Positions 1 to 8,561 of a stretch of 64,000 nucleotides of DNA are shown here, piece after piece (position 1 is the stretch's first letter; each line of letters starts with the position of its first letter). The stretch lies in assembly GCA_902493375.1 (NCBI GenBank), contig CABUPH010000009.1, forward strand, positions 15,675 through 79,674, written 5' to 3'. The position numbers and the translations under genes were made by a program. The notes under the pieces were generated by a model, which was given only the letters and a program-made list of their open reading frames with translations, ran no database searches and was not told where the DNA came from. The stretch comes from an uncultured Collinsella sp. GTDB lineage: Bacteria; Actinomycetota; Coriobacteriia; Coriobacteriales; Coriobacteriaceae.

Positions 1-1416
1 CTCAATGTGACCGAAATCTCGGGCAGCGGCGTCGACGTATACTCGCAGCCCTACTTTGTCTCCTACGTCAAGCAGCTGCTGGAGCAGGAGTTCTCGACCG
101 ACGTGCTCTTTAAGGGCGGCCTGACCGTCAAGACCACCATCGACCCCACGATGCAGCAGGTGGCAGAGAATGCCGTCCGCGAGCAGCTCGACACGCTCTC
201 GCTTGACGGCCTGGACATGGGCATGGTCGTCGTCGACCCCAAGACCGGCTACATCAAGTGCATGGTGGGCGGCTACGACTACAACGCCGACGAGAACCAC
301 GTAAACCATGCCACGGCCAAGCGTCCCGTCGGCTCCACCTTTAAGGCCTTTACGCTGGCAACTGCCATCCAAAACGGCATGAACCCCAACGTCACCCTCA
401 ACTGCAACTCGCCGCTCAAGGCCAAGGGCACCACGACCGAGGTCCAAAATTACGCCAACCAGAGCTACGGCAACATCACGCTTAAGCAGGCGACGGCATA
501 CTCCTCCAACACCGGCTACATCCAGGTGGCGGAAGCCGTCGGCAACAGCAAGATCATCTCGCTCGTCAAAAAGCTCGGCATCGACCCCGCCAAGGACAAC
601 ATCGAGGACGTTCCCGTCATGACGCTCGGCACCGGCTCGATCTCGCCACTCGAGATGGCCGCCGCCTACGCGACGTTTGCCAACGGCGGCTACTATCGCC
701 AGCCGATCGCCATCACCGAGATTGATTCTCGTACCGGTTCGGTGCTGTACCAGCACACCGACAATCCCTCACAGGTGCTTACCGAGGGCGAGGCCGCCGC
801 GGTCACCGATGTTCTGTCCGGCGTCATGAAGGGCAGCGGTACGGGTGCTGCCGGCGCCCTGAGTGTCAACCAGCCCTATGCCGGCAAGACGGGCACCACC
901 GACAACACCACCAACCTTTGGTTCTGCGGCTATACCCCGCAGCTGGCGTGCGCCCTGTGGACCGGCTATTCCGCGGGCGAGATCCCCATCCAAAAGTACG
1001 GCACGGACCTGCTGGGCGACAGCACCAACCTGCCTGTCTTTAAGCGGTTTATGAACACCGTTCTGACCGGTACCGAGCGCGAGGAGTTTGCGACCGGAAC
1101 GGCGCCCACCTACAAGAACAACAGCGTCTGGAAGTTCTACGGCACCAACAACACCAAGAAGTCGGAGAACGACGACAAGGACGAGGACGAAGAGGAAGAG
1201 GAAACCACCACAACAACTACCACGACGACCACGACCACCGAGACCACGGGCGGCGACACCACCGGCGGCACCGGTACGACCGGTGGCTCGACGGGCGGCT
1301 CCACTGGTGGCTCGACGGGCGGCTCCACTGGTGGCTCGACCGGCGGCGATGGCGGCACGCCTACGCCTACGCCCACTCCCGACCCCTCGCCCACGCCTGA
1401 CGATACGGTCGGCTAA
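1..1416 (+). CDS. Penicillin-binding protein, class A-type transpeptidase part (5'-truncated by window edge)
   Basis: The reading frame is open from base 1, so the true start and the N-terminal membrane anchor and glycosyltransferase domain lie outside the window. The visible part is a penicillin-binding transpeptidase domain that cross-links peptidoglycan outside the membrane. The acyl-enzyme serine is in STFK (codons 334-345), the SxN motif is SSN (502-510) and the KTG motif is at 886-894. After the domain comes a long low-complexity tail: an acidic run of Asp/Glu/Lys, a Thr-only run, tandem Gly-Gly-Ser-Thr repeats encoded by a 24-bp DNA repeat, then a Pro-Thr stretch. Such tails are common on actinobacterial and firmicute class A PBPs and probably span the wall. 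A hairpin terminator follows. The class A assignment is by architecture only, because the glycosyltransferase domain is not visible. Confidence 0.9.
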   Translation, partial: LNVTEISGSGVDVYSQPYFVSYVKQLLEQEFSTDVLFKGGLTVKTTIDPTMQQVAENAVREQLDTLSLDGLDMGMVVVDPKTGYIKCMVGGYDYNADENHVNHATAKRPVGSTFKAFTLATAIQNGMNPNVTLNCNSPLKAKGTTTEVQNYANQSYGNITLKQATAYSSNTGYIQVAEAVGNSKIISLVKKLGIDPAKDNIEDVPVMTLGTGSISPLEMAAAYATFANGGYYRQPIAITEIDSRTGSVLYQHTDNPSQVLTEGEAAAVTDVLSGVMKGSGTGAAGALSVNQPYAGKTGTTDNTTNLWFCGYTPQLACALWTGYSAGEIPIQKYGTDLLGDSTNLPVFKRFMNTVLTGTEREEFATGTAPTYKNNSVWKFYGTNNTKKSENDDKDEDEEEEETTTTTTTTTTTTETTGGDTTGGTGTTGGSTGGSTGGSTGGSTGGSTGGDGGTPTPTPTPDPSPTPDDTVG

Positions 1417-1436
1417 GAAGTACGCGACTAAAGCCA

Positions 1437-1480
1437 ACAAGGCCCCGAGCAGCTTATTGAACTGCTCGGGGCCTTTTAGT
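1437..1480 (+). terminator. Intrinsic terminator after the PBP gene
   Basis: A 14-bp GC-rich stem (GGCCCCGAGCAGCT pairing with its complement) closes a short loop and is followed by TTTTAGTTT. It lies 20 bases after the PBP stop codon. Confidence 0.85.
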
Positions 1481-1519
1481 TTGAAGCGACCTGGTGGGCG
1501 GTCTTTATACCGGCAAACA

Positions 1520-1552
1520 AAAAGGGGTACCGACCAACGTCGATGCCCCTTA
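1520..1552 (-). terminator. Intrinsic terminator of argR
   Basis: Read on the minus strand, an 11-bp stem starting GGGGCATCGAC (one mismatch, one wobble) is followed by TTTTTGTTT. It lies about 50 bases past the argR stop. Confidence 0.7.
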
Positions 1553-1600
1553 CAAGCCACTATGTCAGCGCACGCAATGCCGAGCGCACGGCCCGCACAC

Positions 1601-2038
1601 CTACTTGCGAGAATTGCTCAGCTTATTGATCAGCGCCTCGAGGCGCTCGCCGTCCTCGGCCGTCTGGGCAATAACCAAAATCGTATCGTTGCCGGCAAGC
1701 GAGCCAAGCACATCGGGCAACTCTGCCGCATCAACGGCGGCGGCGATGCCGGAAGCCGTGCCAGGCTGAGCCTTGATCATAACCAGATTATCGGTACGCA
1801 GAACGCCCGTTACGAGCTCGGAAACCATACGCTGCAGGTGCAGGTCCTCTGCCAGAACATAGATGCCCTCAGGGAGCTTACGCAGCCCCATATCGGCAAT
1901 ATCGCGAGAGACAGTCGCCTGCGTGCAATCAAAGCCCATAGCACGGAGCTCATCGACCAGCACGCGCTGCGTGCGGACATCCTTATTGCGCACAATATCT
2001 CTAATGGCATCCTGGCGCCCATTGCGTTTTTTAGCCAT
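1601..2038 (-). CDS. argR: Arginine repressor ArgR
   Basis: A 145-residue arginine-sensing transcription factor that represses arginine biosynthesis genes and usually its own gene. The N-terminal winged helix carries TQATVSRDI, the family's recognition-helix signature. The C-terminal oligomerisation and arginine-binding domain carries PGTASGIAAAVD and GSLAGNDTIL. An in-frame TTG at 2071 would add 11 residues, but the ATG at 2038 has GGAGAGAGG about 6 bases upstream and gives the usual MAKK-type N-terminus, so it was chosen. The gene stands alone here, with no arg biosynthetic genes beside it. A candidate ARG box lies upstream at 2113-2130. Confidence 0.93.
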   Translation of the reverse strand: MAKKRNGRQDAIRDIVRNKDVRTQRVLVDELRAMGFDCTQATVSRDIADMGLRKLPEGIYVLAEDLHLQRMVSELVTGVLRTDNLVMIKAQPGTASGIAAAVDAAELPDVLGSLAGNDTILVIAQTAEDGERLEALINKLSNSRK

Positions 2039-2112
2039 ACAAACCCTCTCTCCAAAAGATGGCGGAGACAATCAATCAGTGATTGAATAGTTTAACGCTA
2101 TTTGAAGGCTTT

Positions 2113-2130
2113 TGTGTATAAGAACGCATT
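2113..2130. promoter_or_regulatory. Candidate ARG box upstream of argR
   Basis: TGTGTATAAGAACGCATT matches the ArgR box consensus TNTGNATWWWWATNCANA at all but three of the specified positions. It lies about 75 bases upstream of the argR ATG, which fits autoregulation. This is a consensus match by eye. Confidence 0.4.
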
Positions 2131-2170
2131 TCGAAACAATTCTATGCAAGTTTGTTTCGTAATGAGCCGT

Positions 2171-3220
2171 TTAGGCGGTTTTTGCGCCCGTCCGGTTAAG
2201 AAAAGCTGCCAGATGCGTACACATCACGCAGCGCGCGGGCTTAGCGCTGGCGATCGGCCCAAACAACAGACCGAGTCCCCGATGGTTATCCTTGAGCGCG
2301 GCGACCATCTGACGGGTTCGAGGCGCCTCGAGCATATCACGCATGCGGGCGGAACGCTCGATTGACGACACTCCATGCGGGCTCAGACACAAATTCTCGA
2401 TGCAGGCGACCAGTCCGGCAAAGTAGAACTTTTGGCTTGCCAGCTTGAGCCGACCACCGCTATCTGCTTCCGAGAGTGAGTCCGCAAGCTCGTCGAGCGC
2501 CCGGGCGTCATCGGATACCTTGGCATACATGGTGGGATCAAAGGCATCTGTAAGCTTAGGCGCCGCCGCGTGGAAACAAGCGTCGCCGCATCCGGAGACG
2601 CGCTGTGCCTGCGAGAGCGCACACGCCATAAACCCAACCGTGCGAAACGTCTTATCGCACAAAAGACATGCCTCAAACAGTGGACGGCTGTACATCACGC
2701 CAGAGACTTGAGCAACCAAGCCGCCTAAAATCAACTGGGGCAGCCCAGTCACCATAGAAGACTCGTCTTCTATGGCAATAGAGGCAGCATCCAAGACGCG
2801 CGAATGACGCTCGCGATGCGCATCGTATCGATCGAGCGACACCGAGGGGAGCACAATGTCTGCCGCAGTATCGCACGCGATATCGACCATCTTGGAAAGG
2901 GCCTGCGGAGCAAACCACTCATCGGCGTTCATGGCGATGATTTGAGAGCCGCGCGAGGCATCAAAACCGGCACGAAGACAAGCGCCGCGCTTCGCGTCCT
3001 CGACGTCAATCAAATCAATATGGATGTCCCTGTCGGCAGCAACTTGAAGCGAATGGCGCACACCGGGCACAGCATCGCGGCAGACAACGACAATCTGCAA
3101 ATCATAGAGGTCTTGGTTCTGGATACTCTCGAGCGCACGCATCGCATAGCTGGGCGAACCTTCTACCACAAGGATCACCGAAAGTCGCGGATGCGAACAA
3201 CGTCGAACCAAGTTTTCCAT
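2171..3220 (-). CDS. Family 2-like glycosyltransferase
   Basis: A 349-residue protein whose first 120 residues resemble a GT-A fold of the GT2 family. A beta strand SVILVVEGS is followed by RALESIQNQDLYDLQIVVV, the typical start of GT2 enzymes. Further on is IIAMNADEWF, in the place of the acidic metal/nucleotide-sugar motif. The rest is not recognisable and no transmembrane helices are evident. Substrate and acceptor are unknown. The annotated ATG has AGAGG immediately before it, which is too close. An in-frame TTG at 3211 would have better spacing, so the start may be three codons later. A possible role in cell-surface glycan synthesis is only suggested by the PBP further left. Confidence 0.6.
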   Translation of the reverse strand: MENLVRRCSHPRLSVILVVEGSPSYAMRALESIQNQDLYDLQIVVVCRDAVPGVRHSLQVAADRDIHIDLIDVEDAKRGACLRAGFDASRGSQIIAMNADEWFAPQALSKMVDIACDTAADIVLPSVSLDRYDAHRERHSRVLDAASIAIEDESSMVTGLPQLILGGLVAQVSGVMYSRPLFEACLLCDKTFRTVGFMACALSQAQRVSGCGDACFHAAAPKLTDAFDPTMYAKVSDDARALDELADSLSEADSGGRLKLASQKFYFAGLVACIENLCLSPHGVSSIERSARMRDMLEAPRTRQMVAALKDNHRGLGLLFGPIASAKPARCVMCTHLAAFLNRTGAKTA

Positions 3221-3372
3221 CCTCTCGATAGCACCAAATCAAACTGTCGTTCATGGTACACCCGAGCTATAAAAGCAACGAGCCGCCTAACATGTTGCAC
3301 GCCAAGAACAGATGTTGCACACGCGCAGCTCACACATAGTATGTGCAAGGCACAGACGCGCCGAGCACTCCC

Positions 3373-4197
3373 CTAGTCGAGAACGACAAGCTCGTCGGGG
3401 CCGTAATCCACACCCATAAACGTAAGGCCGCAGGCAGGCGCCGTGGGACCCGCAGCGGTTCGGTCACGGGCGTCAATAACCTCGCGCATCCACTGGGGAT
3501 CGCGACGATGCATGCCAATCTCCACGAGCGTTCCTACAATGGTACGCACCATCGAGTGCAAAAACGCATTGCCCTCGATAGTGAAGGTCAGGATATCCTC
3601 GCCAAAAGCGACCTCGTGGCCAAACTCCGCACGCATCACGCAGCGGTGCGTGGGCTTGCCCACAGCAGAGGCAACCTTGCAAAAGCTCTTAAAGTCCTGC
3701 TCGCCCAAAAGCGCAGGGCAGGCGGCCGCCATCGCATCGACGTCGAGGGGATAGCGATGCCACCACACCGCACCGCGCGAGAGCACGGGGCGCGCATCGC
3801 GATCGGCAATACGGTACGTATACGTACGGGACCGCGCGTCAAAGCGGGCAGAAAAGCCCCTACGGGCCTTGTAGACCTCGTTTATGGCGATATCTTTGGG
3901 CAGGAGGGCATCCATAGCCCTCAGCCACCTACGGCGCGTCAGAGCAAGCTCAGCGTCCGTTACGGGCACGCTAATGTACTGGGCCACCGCATGCACGCCG
4001 GCATCGGTACGACCCGCACACGTCAGATCGATCGGGCGGCGCAGCAGCGTCTCGATAGCGCGGCGCAACTCGCCCGCAACGGTCGTCTGGCCCGGCTGCT
4101 CGGCAAATCCGCTATAGGACGAGCCATCATAGGCAACACAGAATACAAGCGTGGCATCGAGCTCAGGAATCGAATTGAAATCAGACGGCGCGGTCAT
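3373..4197 (-). CDS. truA: tRNA pseudouridine synthase A
   Basis: TruA converts uridines 38-40 of the tRNA anticodon stem-loop to pseudouridine. The 274-residue protein has the catalytic aspartate in AGRTDAGVHA (Asp65 from the chosen start) and normal family length. The ATG at 4197 with GGGAG six bases upstream was preferred over an in-frame TTG five codons earlier. The gene follows rplQ at the end of the alpha operon, a common bacterial arrangement. A strong terminator lies between the two genes, so read-through or a separate promoter must feed truA. Confidence 0.95.
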   Translation of the reverse strand: MTAPSDFNSIPELDATLVFCVAYDGSSYSGFAEQPGQTTVAGELRRAIETLLRRPIDLTCAGRTDAGVHAVAQYISVPVTDAELALTRRRWLRAMDALLPKDIAINEVYKARRGFSARFDARSRTYTYRIADRDARPVLSRGAVWWHRYPLDVDAMAAACPALLGEQDFKSFCKVASAVGKPTHRCVMRAEFGHEVAFGEDILTFTIEGNAFLHSMVRTIVGTLVEIGMHRRDPQWMREVIDARDRTAAGPTAPACGLTFMGVDYGPDELVVLD

Positions 4198-4231
4198 GGG
4201 CGCTCCCAACAAACAATCAACGGTATCGCGA

Positions 4232-4262
4232 CAAAAAAAGAGGGGTACGCGAACGTACCCCT
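4232..4262 (-). terminator. Intrinsic terminator of the spc/alpha operon (after rplQ)
   Basis: On the minus strand, a perfect 9-bp stem AGGGGTACG with a TTCG tetraloop is followed by CTTTTTTT. It lies 28 bases past the rplQ stop and before truA. Confidence 0.92.
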
Positions 4263-4289
4263 CGAATATAGCCTATGCAGACGGATTGT

Positions 4290-4757
4290 CTACTCAGCGG
4301 TCTCCTCAGCAGGAGCCTCCTCGACGGCCTCGACCTTCTTGGGAGCAGCGGCCTTCTTGGGGGCCGGAGCAGCCTTCTTGGCCTTAGGCGTGCAAGGCTC
4401 GGTGACGAGCTCCATGATAACGATAGGAGCGTTGTCGCCCTTACGGTTGCCGAGCTTCATGATGCGGGTGTAACCGCCGTTGCGGTCCTGCCACATGCCC
4501 TGGGCAGCCTTGTCGAAGATCTCGGCAACGAGCTGCTTATCGCCGAGCTTGGCGATGGCCAGACGACGAGAGTGCAGGTCGCCCTTCTTGGCCCAGGTGA
4601 TGATCGGATCGACGACCGAACGCAGCGCCTTAGCGCGGGTCTCGGTGGTCTTGATGCGGTCGTTCTCGAAGAGGGCCTTGGCCAGGCTCTTCTTCATGGC
4701 CTTGGTGTGGCTCGCATCGGTGCCGAGCTTCAGGCCCTTCTTAACGTTGTGACGCAT
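4290..4757 (-). CDS. rplQ: 50S ribosomal protein L17
   Basis: Large-subunit protein near the peptide exit tunnel. The conserved N-terminus MRHNVKKGLKLGTD and the core through MELVTEPC are typical. The protein then carries an extra tail of about 30 residues rich in Ala, Lys, Pro and Glu (AAPAPKKAAAPKK, then acidic). Such extensions occur on actinobacterial ribosomal proteins. It is the last gene of the alpha operon, 30 bases after rpoA. Confidence 0.97.
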   Translation of the reverse strand: MRHNVKKGLKLGTDASHTKAMKKSLAKALFENDRIKTTETRAKALRSVVDPIITWAKKGDLHSRRLAIAKLGDKQLVAEIFDKAAQGMWQDRNGGYTRIMKLGNRKGDNAPIVIMELVTEPCTPKAKKAAPAPKKAAAPKKVEAVEEAPAEETAE

Positions 4758-4787
4758 GGTCTAGTTTCTCCTCAAATATGCGAAGCA

Positions 4788-5729
4788 TTAAGCCTTCAGG
4801 CTCAGGCCCATGGACTCAAGCTTGTCCTTCACTTCCTCGATCGACTTAACACCGAAGTTACGGATGTTAAGCAGATCGTTCTCCGAGAACTCAACGAGCT
4901 GACGGACCGAGTGAATGCTGGCGCGCTTAAGGCAGTTGTAGGAACGGACGGAAAGGTCCAGATCCTCGATCTGCTTGTCCAGCTCGGCGTTGTCGTTGGT
5001 GACCTCGGGAGCGAAGATCGAAGCCTCCTCCTCGACCTCGGGGGTCTCGGCAAGGTTCATAAAGGCAGCCATATGCTGGTTGATGATATTGGCAGCCTGG
5101 ACCACGGCGTCGCGCGGAGCGATGGAGCCGTTGGTCTCGATCTCGAGGACAAGGCGGTCGTAGTCGGTGTGCTGACCGACACGGCAAGCCTCAACGAGCT
5201 TGGCGCAACGGGACACCGGCGAGTACAGCGAGTCGACGTGAATCACACCGATGGGATCGTTGTCGCGCTTGTTAGCCTCGCCAGAGACATAGCCGCGGCC
5301 ATAGCCGATGCGCATGCTCATGGTGAGATGGCCACCCTCGGTAAGCGTAGCGATGTGCTGCTCGGGGTTGACCAGCTCAAACTCGGACGGAATAAAGAAG
5401 TCCGCACCGGTGACCTCGCAGGGGCCGTCAACAGAAATGGTGGCGGTCGCCTCGTCGGTCGTGCCGAGAGCCCTGAAGACAAGACCCTTGACATTCAGGA
5501 CGATGTCGGTGACATCCTCGACCATGTTAGGGATGGTCATGAACTCGTGCTGTGCACCATCGATCTGAATAGCCTCGACGGCGGCACCCTCGAGCGAGGA
5601 CAGAAGTACGCGACGAAGGGAGTTACCCAGCGTATCGCCGTAGCCACGCTCGAGCGGCTCGACGGAGACACGAGCAGACGTCTCGTTGATCTCTTCGACC
5701 TGAACCTGAGGCCTAATGAATTCTGACAT
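4788..5729 (-). CDS. rpoA: RNA polymerase alpha subunit
   Basis: 313-residue alpha subunit. The N-terminal assembly domain covers roughly residues 1-230 and is joined by an acidic linker to a C-terminal domain containing RASIHSVRQLVEFSENDLL and NFGVKSIEEVK, which bind UP-element DNA and activators. Length is normal. The start ATG has GGAGGTAATAC before it. Order rpsD-rpoA-rplQ is the standard alpha operon. Confidence 0.98.
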   Translation of the reverse strand: MSEFIRPQVQVEEINETSARVSVEPLERGYGDTLGNSLRRVLLSSLEGAAVEAIQIDGAQHEFMTIPNMVEDVTDIVLNVKGLVFRALGTTDEATATISVDGPCEVTGADFFIPSEFELVNPEQHIATLTEGGHLTMSMRIGYGRGYVSGEANKRDNDPIGVIHVDSLYSPVSRCAKLVEACRVGQHTDYDRLVLEIETNGSIAPRDAVVQAANIINQHMAAFMNLAETPEVEEEASIFAPEVTNDNAELDKQIEDLDLSVRSYNCLKRASIHSVRQLVEFSENDLLNIRNFGVKSIEEVKDKLESMGLSLKA

Positions 5730-5761
5730 GTATTACCTCCAGCCTCAGCAGCCCGGATGGA

Positions 5762-6358
5762 CTACTTAGAGTAGAGCTCGACGATGAGCTGCTCGTTGAT
5801 ATCACCGCTGATCTGCTCACGCGTCGGCAGAGCGAGCACGTTACCAGACAGCTTCTCGATATCGACCTCGAGCCAGCCAGGGACCTCAAAGCGCTCGGAG
5901 GAAATCAGAGCCTCCTTGATGGGGAGGAGGTCACGGAACTTCTCGCCGACAGCGACGACGTCGCCGGCCTTGACGCGGTAGGACGGAATATCCACGCGCT
6001 TGCCGTTCACGGTGAAGTGACCGTGACGGACGGACTGACGAGCCTCTTTGCGGGTGCGGGCGAAGCCAAGACGGAAGACGACGTTGTCAAGGCGAGACTC
6101 AAGGATGATCATGAGGTTCTCACCGGTGACGCCGTTCATCTTACGGGCCTTGTTGAAGTAGCCGTGGAACTGCTTCTCCAGAACGCCATAGATGAACTTG
6201 ACCTTCTGCTTCTCGCGCAGCTGCATGCCGTACTCAGATTCCTTGCGACGGCGCTTGGGCTGACGGATAGATTCCTTCTTGCTGCTGTAACCGAGCTCAG
6301 CGGGATCGATCCCGAGCTGACGGCAGCGCTTAAGAACAGGAGTCCTGTCGATTGCCAT
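5762..6358 (-). CDS. rpsD: 30S ribosomal protein S4
   Basis: Primary 16S rRNA-binding protein of the small subunit, 198 residues. The S4 RNA-binding domain is seen in ESRLDNVVFRLGFARTRKEA and GHFTVNGKRVDIPSYRV. The N-terminal zinc-finger cysteines of the C+ form are missing (a single Cys near residue 12), so this is the zinc-free form. In many bacteria S4 represses the alpha operon. Confidence 0.97.
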   Translation of the reverse strand: MAIDRTPVLKRCRQLGIDPAELGYSSKKESIRQPKRRRKESEYGMQLREKQKVKFIYGVLEKQFHGYFNKARKMNGVTGENLMIILESRLDNVVFRLGFARTRKEARQSVRHGHFTVNGKRVDIPSYRVKAGDVVAVGEKFRDLLPIKEALISSERFEVPGWLEVDIEKLSGNVLALPTREQISGDINEQLIVELYSK

Positions 6359-6377
6359 ATTGATACGATCCTTTCAG

Positions 6378-6782
6378 TTACACGCGGCGACGCTTCTTGG
6401 GGCGGCAGCCGTTGTGCGGAATGGGGGTCTTGTCCTGGATGCTCGAGACCTCGAGGCCAGCAGCCTGGAGGGAGCGAATGGCGGTCTCACGACCGGAGCC
6501 GGGGCCCTTGACGAAGACGGAAACCTTCTTCATACCGTGCTCCATGGCCTGCTTGGCAGCAGCCTCGGCAGCCATCTGGGCAGCGAACGGCGTGGACTTA
6601 CGGGAGCCCTTGAAGCCCACCTGGCCAGCCGACTTCCAGGAAATGACGTTGCCCTGGGGATCGGTGATCGAAACGATCGTGTTGTTGAACGTAGAACGGA
6701 TGTGAGCCTGGCCCACGGAAATGTTCTTACGGTCCGCGCGCTTCAGACGGGCAGCGCGAACGTTCTTCTTAGCAGTAGCCAT
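6378..6782 (-). CDS. rpsK: 30S ribosomal protein S11
   Basis: Platform protein of the small subunit, 134 residues. It shows the family motifs GQAHIRSTFNNTIVSITD and the C-terminal IPHNGCRPKKRRRV. It sits 19 bases before rpsD and 14 bases after rpsM, with tight alpha-operon spacing. Confidence 0.98.
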   Translation of the reverse strand: MATAKKNVRAARLKRADRKNISVGQAHIRSTFNNTIVSITDPQGNVISWKSAGQVGFKGSRKSTPFAAQMAAEAAAKQAMEHGMKKVSVFVKGPGSGRETAIRSLQAAGLEVSSIQDKTPIPHNGCRPKKRRRV

Positions 6783-6796
6783 CTATCTAGCGCTCC

Positions 6797-7171
6797 TTAT
6801 TTCTTCTTCTTAGCACCGATCTGACGCTTCGGGCCCTTGCGGGTACGAGCGTTAGTGTGGGTGCGCTGGCCGCGGACCGGGAGGCCCTTGCGGTGACGAA
6901 GGCCGCGGTTGCAGCCGATGTCCATAAGGCGCTTGACGTTCTGGTTGCGCTCACGGCGGAGGTCGCCCTCAACCATGATCTGGTTCTTATCGATATAATC
7001 ACGGATGGCGTTAACCTCATCCTCGGTGAGGTCCTTAACACGCGTATCCACGTTAACGTTGCACTCGACGCAGATCTTCGTCGCAGTGGTGCGGCCGATG
7101 CCGTAAATGTAGGTCAGACCGATCTCAACGCGCTTCTCACGCGGGAGGTCGACACCATTAATACGGGCCAA
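6797..7171 (-). CDS. rpsM: 30S ribosomal protein S13
   Basis: Head protein of the small subunit, 124 residues, with the helix-hairpin-helix region LTYIYGIGRTTA and the basic tail GQRTHTNARTRKGPKR. The initiation codon is TTG at 7171. AGGAG lies seven bases upstream and no ATG gives a full-length product, so the rare start is well supported. Unusual start codons in ribosomal protein genes often tune translation. Confidence 0.96.
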   Translation of the reverse strand: MARINGVDLPREKRVEIGLTYIYGIGRTTATKICVECNVNVDTRVKDLTEDEVNAIRDYIDKNQIMVEGDLRRERNQNVKRLMDIGCNRGLRHRKGLPVRGQRTHTNARTRKGPKRQIGAKKKK

Positions 7172-7185
7172 CGTAGTCTCCTCTC

Positions 7186-7299
7186 TTAACCCTGACGCTG
7201 CTTATGACGGGGGTTCTCGCAAATGACGAGGACCTTGCCATGGCGCCTAATGATTTTGCACTTATCGCACATCTTCTTGACCGAAGGACGTACCTTCAT
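7186..7299 (-). CDS. rpmJ: 50S ribosomal protein L36
   Basis: A 37-residue protein starting MKVRPSVKKMCDKCKIIRR and ending HKQRQG. The zinc ligands Cys11, Cys14, Cys27 and His32 are present (C+ form). It lies between infA and rpsM, its usual place in the spc/alpha cluster, with AAAGGAAGAACG before the ATG. Confidence 0.95.
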   Translation of the reverse strand: MKVRPSVKKMCDKCKIIRRHGKVLVICENPRHKQRQG

Positions 7300-7449
7300 C
7301 GTTCTTCCTTTCGGTAGCGCTCAAACTACTTCCCTACTATCTACTCGCCCAGCCGCAGGCGTTTAAAACTATGGCTGGTCTTCACACACAATCCGACCGT
7401 AGGTTGAGCTAAGCCTGCAGCCGGAAATGGAGTGCGTGTATGCGTGCCG

Positions 7450-7674
7450 CTATTTGTAGCGATAGGTGATGCGGCCGCGGGTCAGGTCGTACGGGGAAAG
7501 CTCCACGACAACCCTGTCACCGGGGAGAATACGGATGTAATTCATTCGGATCTTGCCAGAAATGTTGCACAGAACCGAATGACCGTTCTCGAGCTCGACC
7601 TTAAACATGGCGTTGGGCAGCGGTTCCTTTACCGTACCCTCGAGCTCAATTGCGTCTTCCTTCTTCACAAGCAA
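7450..7674 (-). CDS. infA: Translation initiation factor IF-1
   Basis: Single OB-fold factor that binds the ribosomal A site during initiation. The core KKEDAIELEGTV and the end RGRITYRYK are diagnostic. The start is uncertain. TTG at 7674 gives 74 residues, and GTG at 7668 gives 72 residues starting M-KKED, closer to other IF-1 proteins. Neither has a strong Shine-Dalgarno. It is separated from map by about 100 bases and from rpmJ by 150. Confidence 0.95.
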   Translation of the reverse strand: MLVKKEDAIELEGTVKEPLPNAMFKVELENGHSVLCNISGKIRMNYIRILPGDRVVVELSPYDLTRGRITYRYK

Positions 7675-7772
7675 TCATCTTTCTCTAGAAAACGACAGCG
7701 ATTGAGTATTCTACAATACGCATGCACGTATCGTAATATCTTCGTAATGGCTCCACAACTAAGCGGAACTTG

Positions 7773-8561
7773 TTACATTTCTCCGCCTTGGAGCGAACAC
7801 CAAGCACCTTGGGCATCCGTGGTGAGAATCACCGGACCGTCATTGGTAATGGCGACGGTGTTCTCGTAGTGCGCGGCGGGCAGGTGGTCGTTGGTCGTAA
7901 CAATCCAACCGTCGGAGCCCGTGCTCACATGGTTGGAACCCATCGTAACCATCGGCTCGATGGCAATGACCATGCCGGCCTGGAGGCGAACGCCCCTCCC
8001 CTTCTTTCCATAGTTAGGAACGTTGGGGTCCTCGTGCATCACGCGGCCAATGCCATGGCCAACATAGTCACGAAGAACGCCATAGCCGTGAGACTCGGCG
8101 AGAGACTGAACGGCATAACCAACATCCCCGATATGGTTACCGGGGACAGCCTGCTCGATGGCAGCCTTAAGGCAATCGCGCGTAACCTCGCACAGGGCCT
8201 TGGCCTCGGGCGTTGGGGTGCCAACGAAAAACGTCCAAGCGTTATCGCCGACCCAACCGTCGACAACGGCTCCCGTATCGATGGAAATGATATCGCCATC
8301 GCGCAGGATCATGTCGGGGTTGGGAATACCGTGGACCACGGCATCGTTGATCGATGCGCAAATGGTTCCCGGGAACCCGCCGTAACCCTTAAAGGCCGGG
8401 GTGCCGCCATGCATGCGGATAATCTGCTCCGCGAGCTGATCGAGCTCAAAAGTCGAAACGCCGGGGCGCACCATGGCTCCAACGTGGCGGAGCGCCATCT
8501 TAGATAGCGCTCCTGCCTTCTTCATCTGCTCGATTTGCGTTGCAGACTTAATCTTGATCAT
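7773..8561 (-). CDS. map: Methionine aminopeptidase, type I
   Basis: Removes the initiator methionine from nascent proteins with two metal ions. The metal ligands are visible: Asp in ISIDTG, Asp in VGDNAWTF, His in GHGIGRVMHEDP, Glu in IAIEPM and Glu in the final YENTVAITNDGP. The 262-residue length is normal for type I without an N-terminal zinc domain. Its ATG overlaps the adk stop (ATGA), so translation is coupled to adk. Confidence 0.97.
   Translation of the reverse strand: MIKIKSATQIEQMKKAGALSKMALRHVGAMVRPGVSTFELDQLAEQIIRMHGGTPAFKGYGGFPGTICASINDAVVHGIPNPDMILRDGDIISIDTGAVVDGWVGDNAWTFFVGTPTPEAKALCEVTRDCLKAAIEQAVPGNHIGDVGYAVQSLAESHGYGVLRDYVGHGIGRVMHEDPNVPNYGKKGRGVRLQAGMVIAIEPMVTMGSNHVSTGSDGWIVTTNDHLPAAHYENTVAITNDGPVILTTDAQGAWCSLQGGEM

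Noticed and set aside
1088..2086. Plus-strand open frame running from the PBP 3' end across argR
   Set aside because: It overlaps two confident genes and a terminator, and its start is a frame-shifted version of the PBP tail.
3290..3350. ATGTTGCAC direct repeat between truA and the glycosyltransferase gene
   Set aside because: Two 9-base copies with no clear promoter context; too little to support a regulatory claim.
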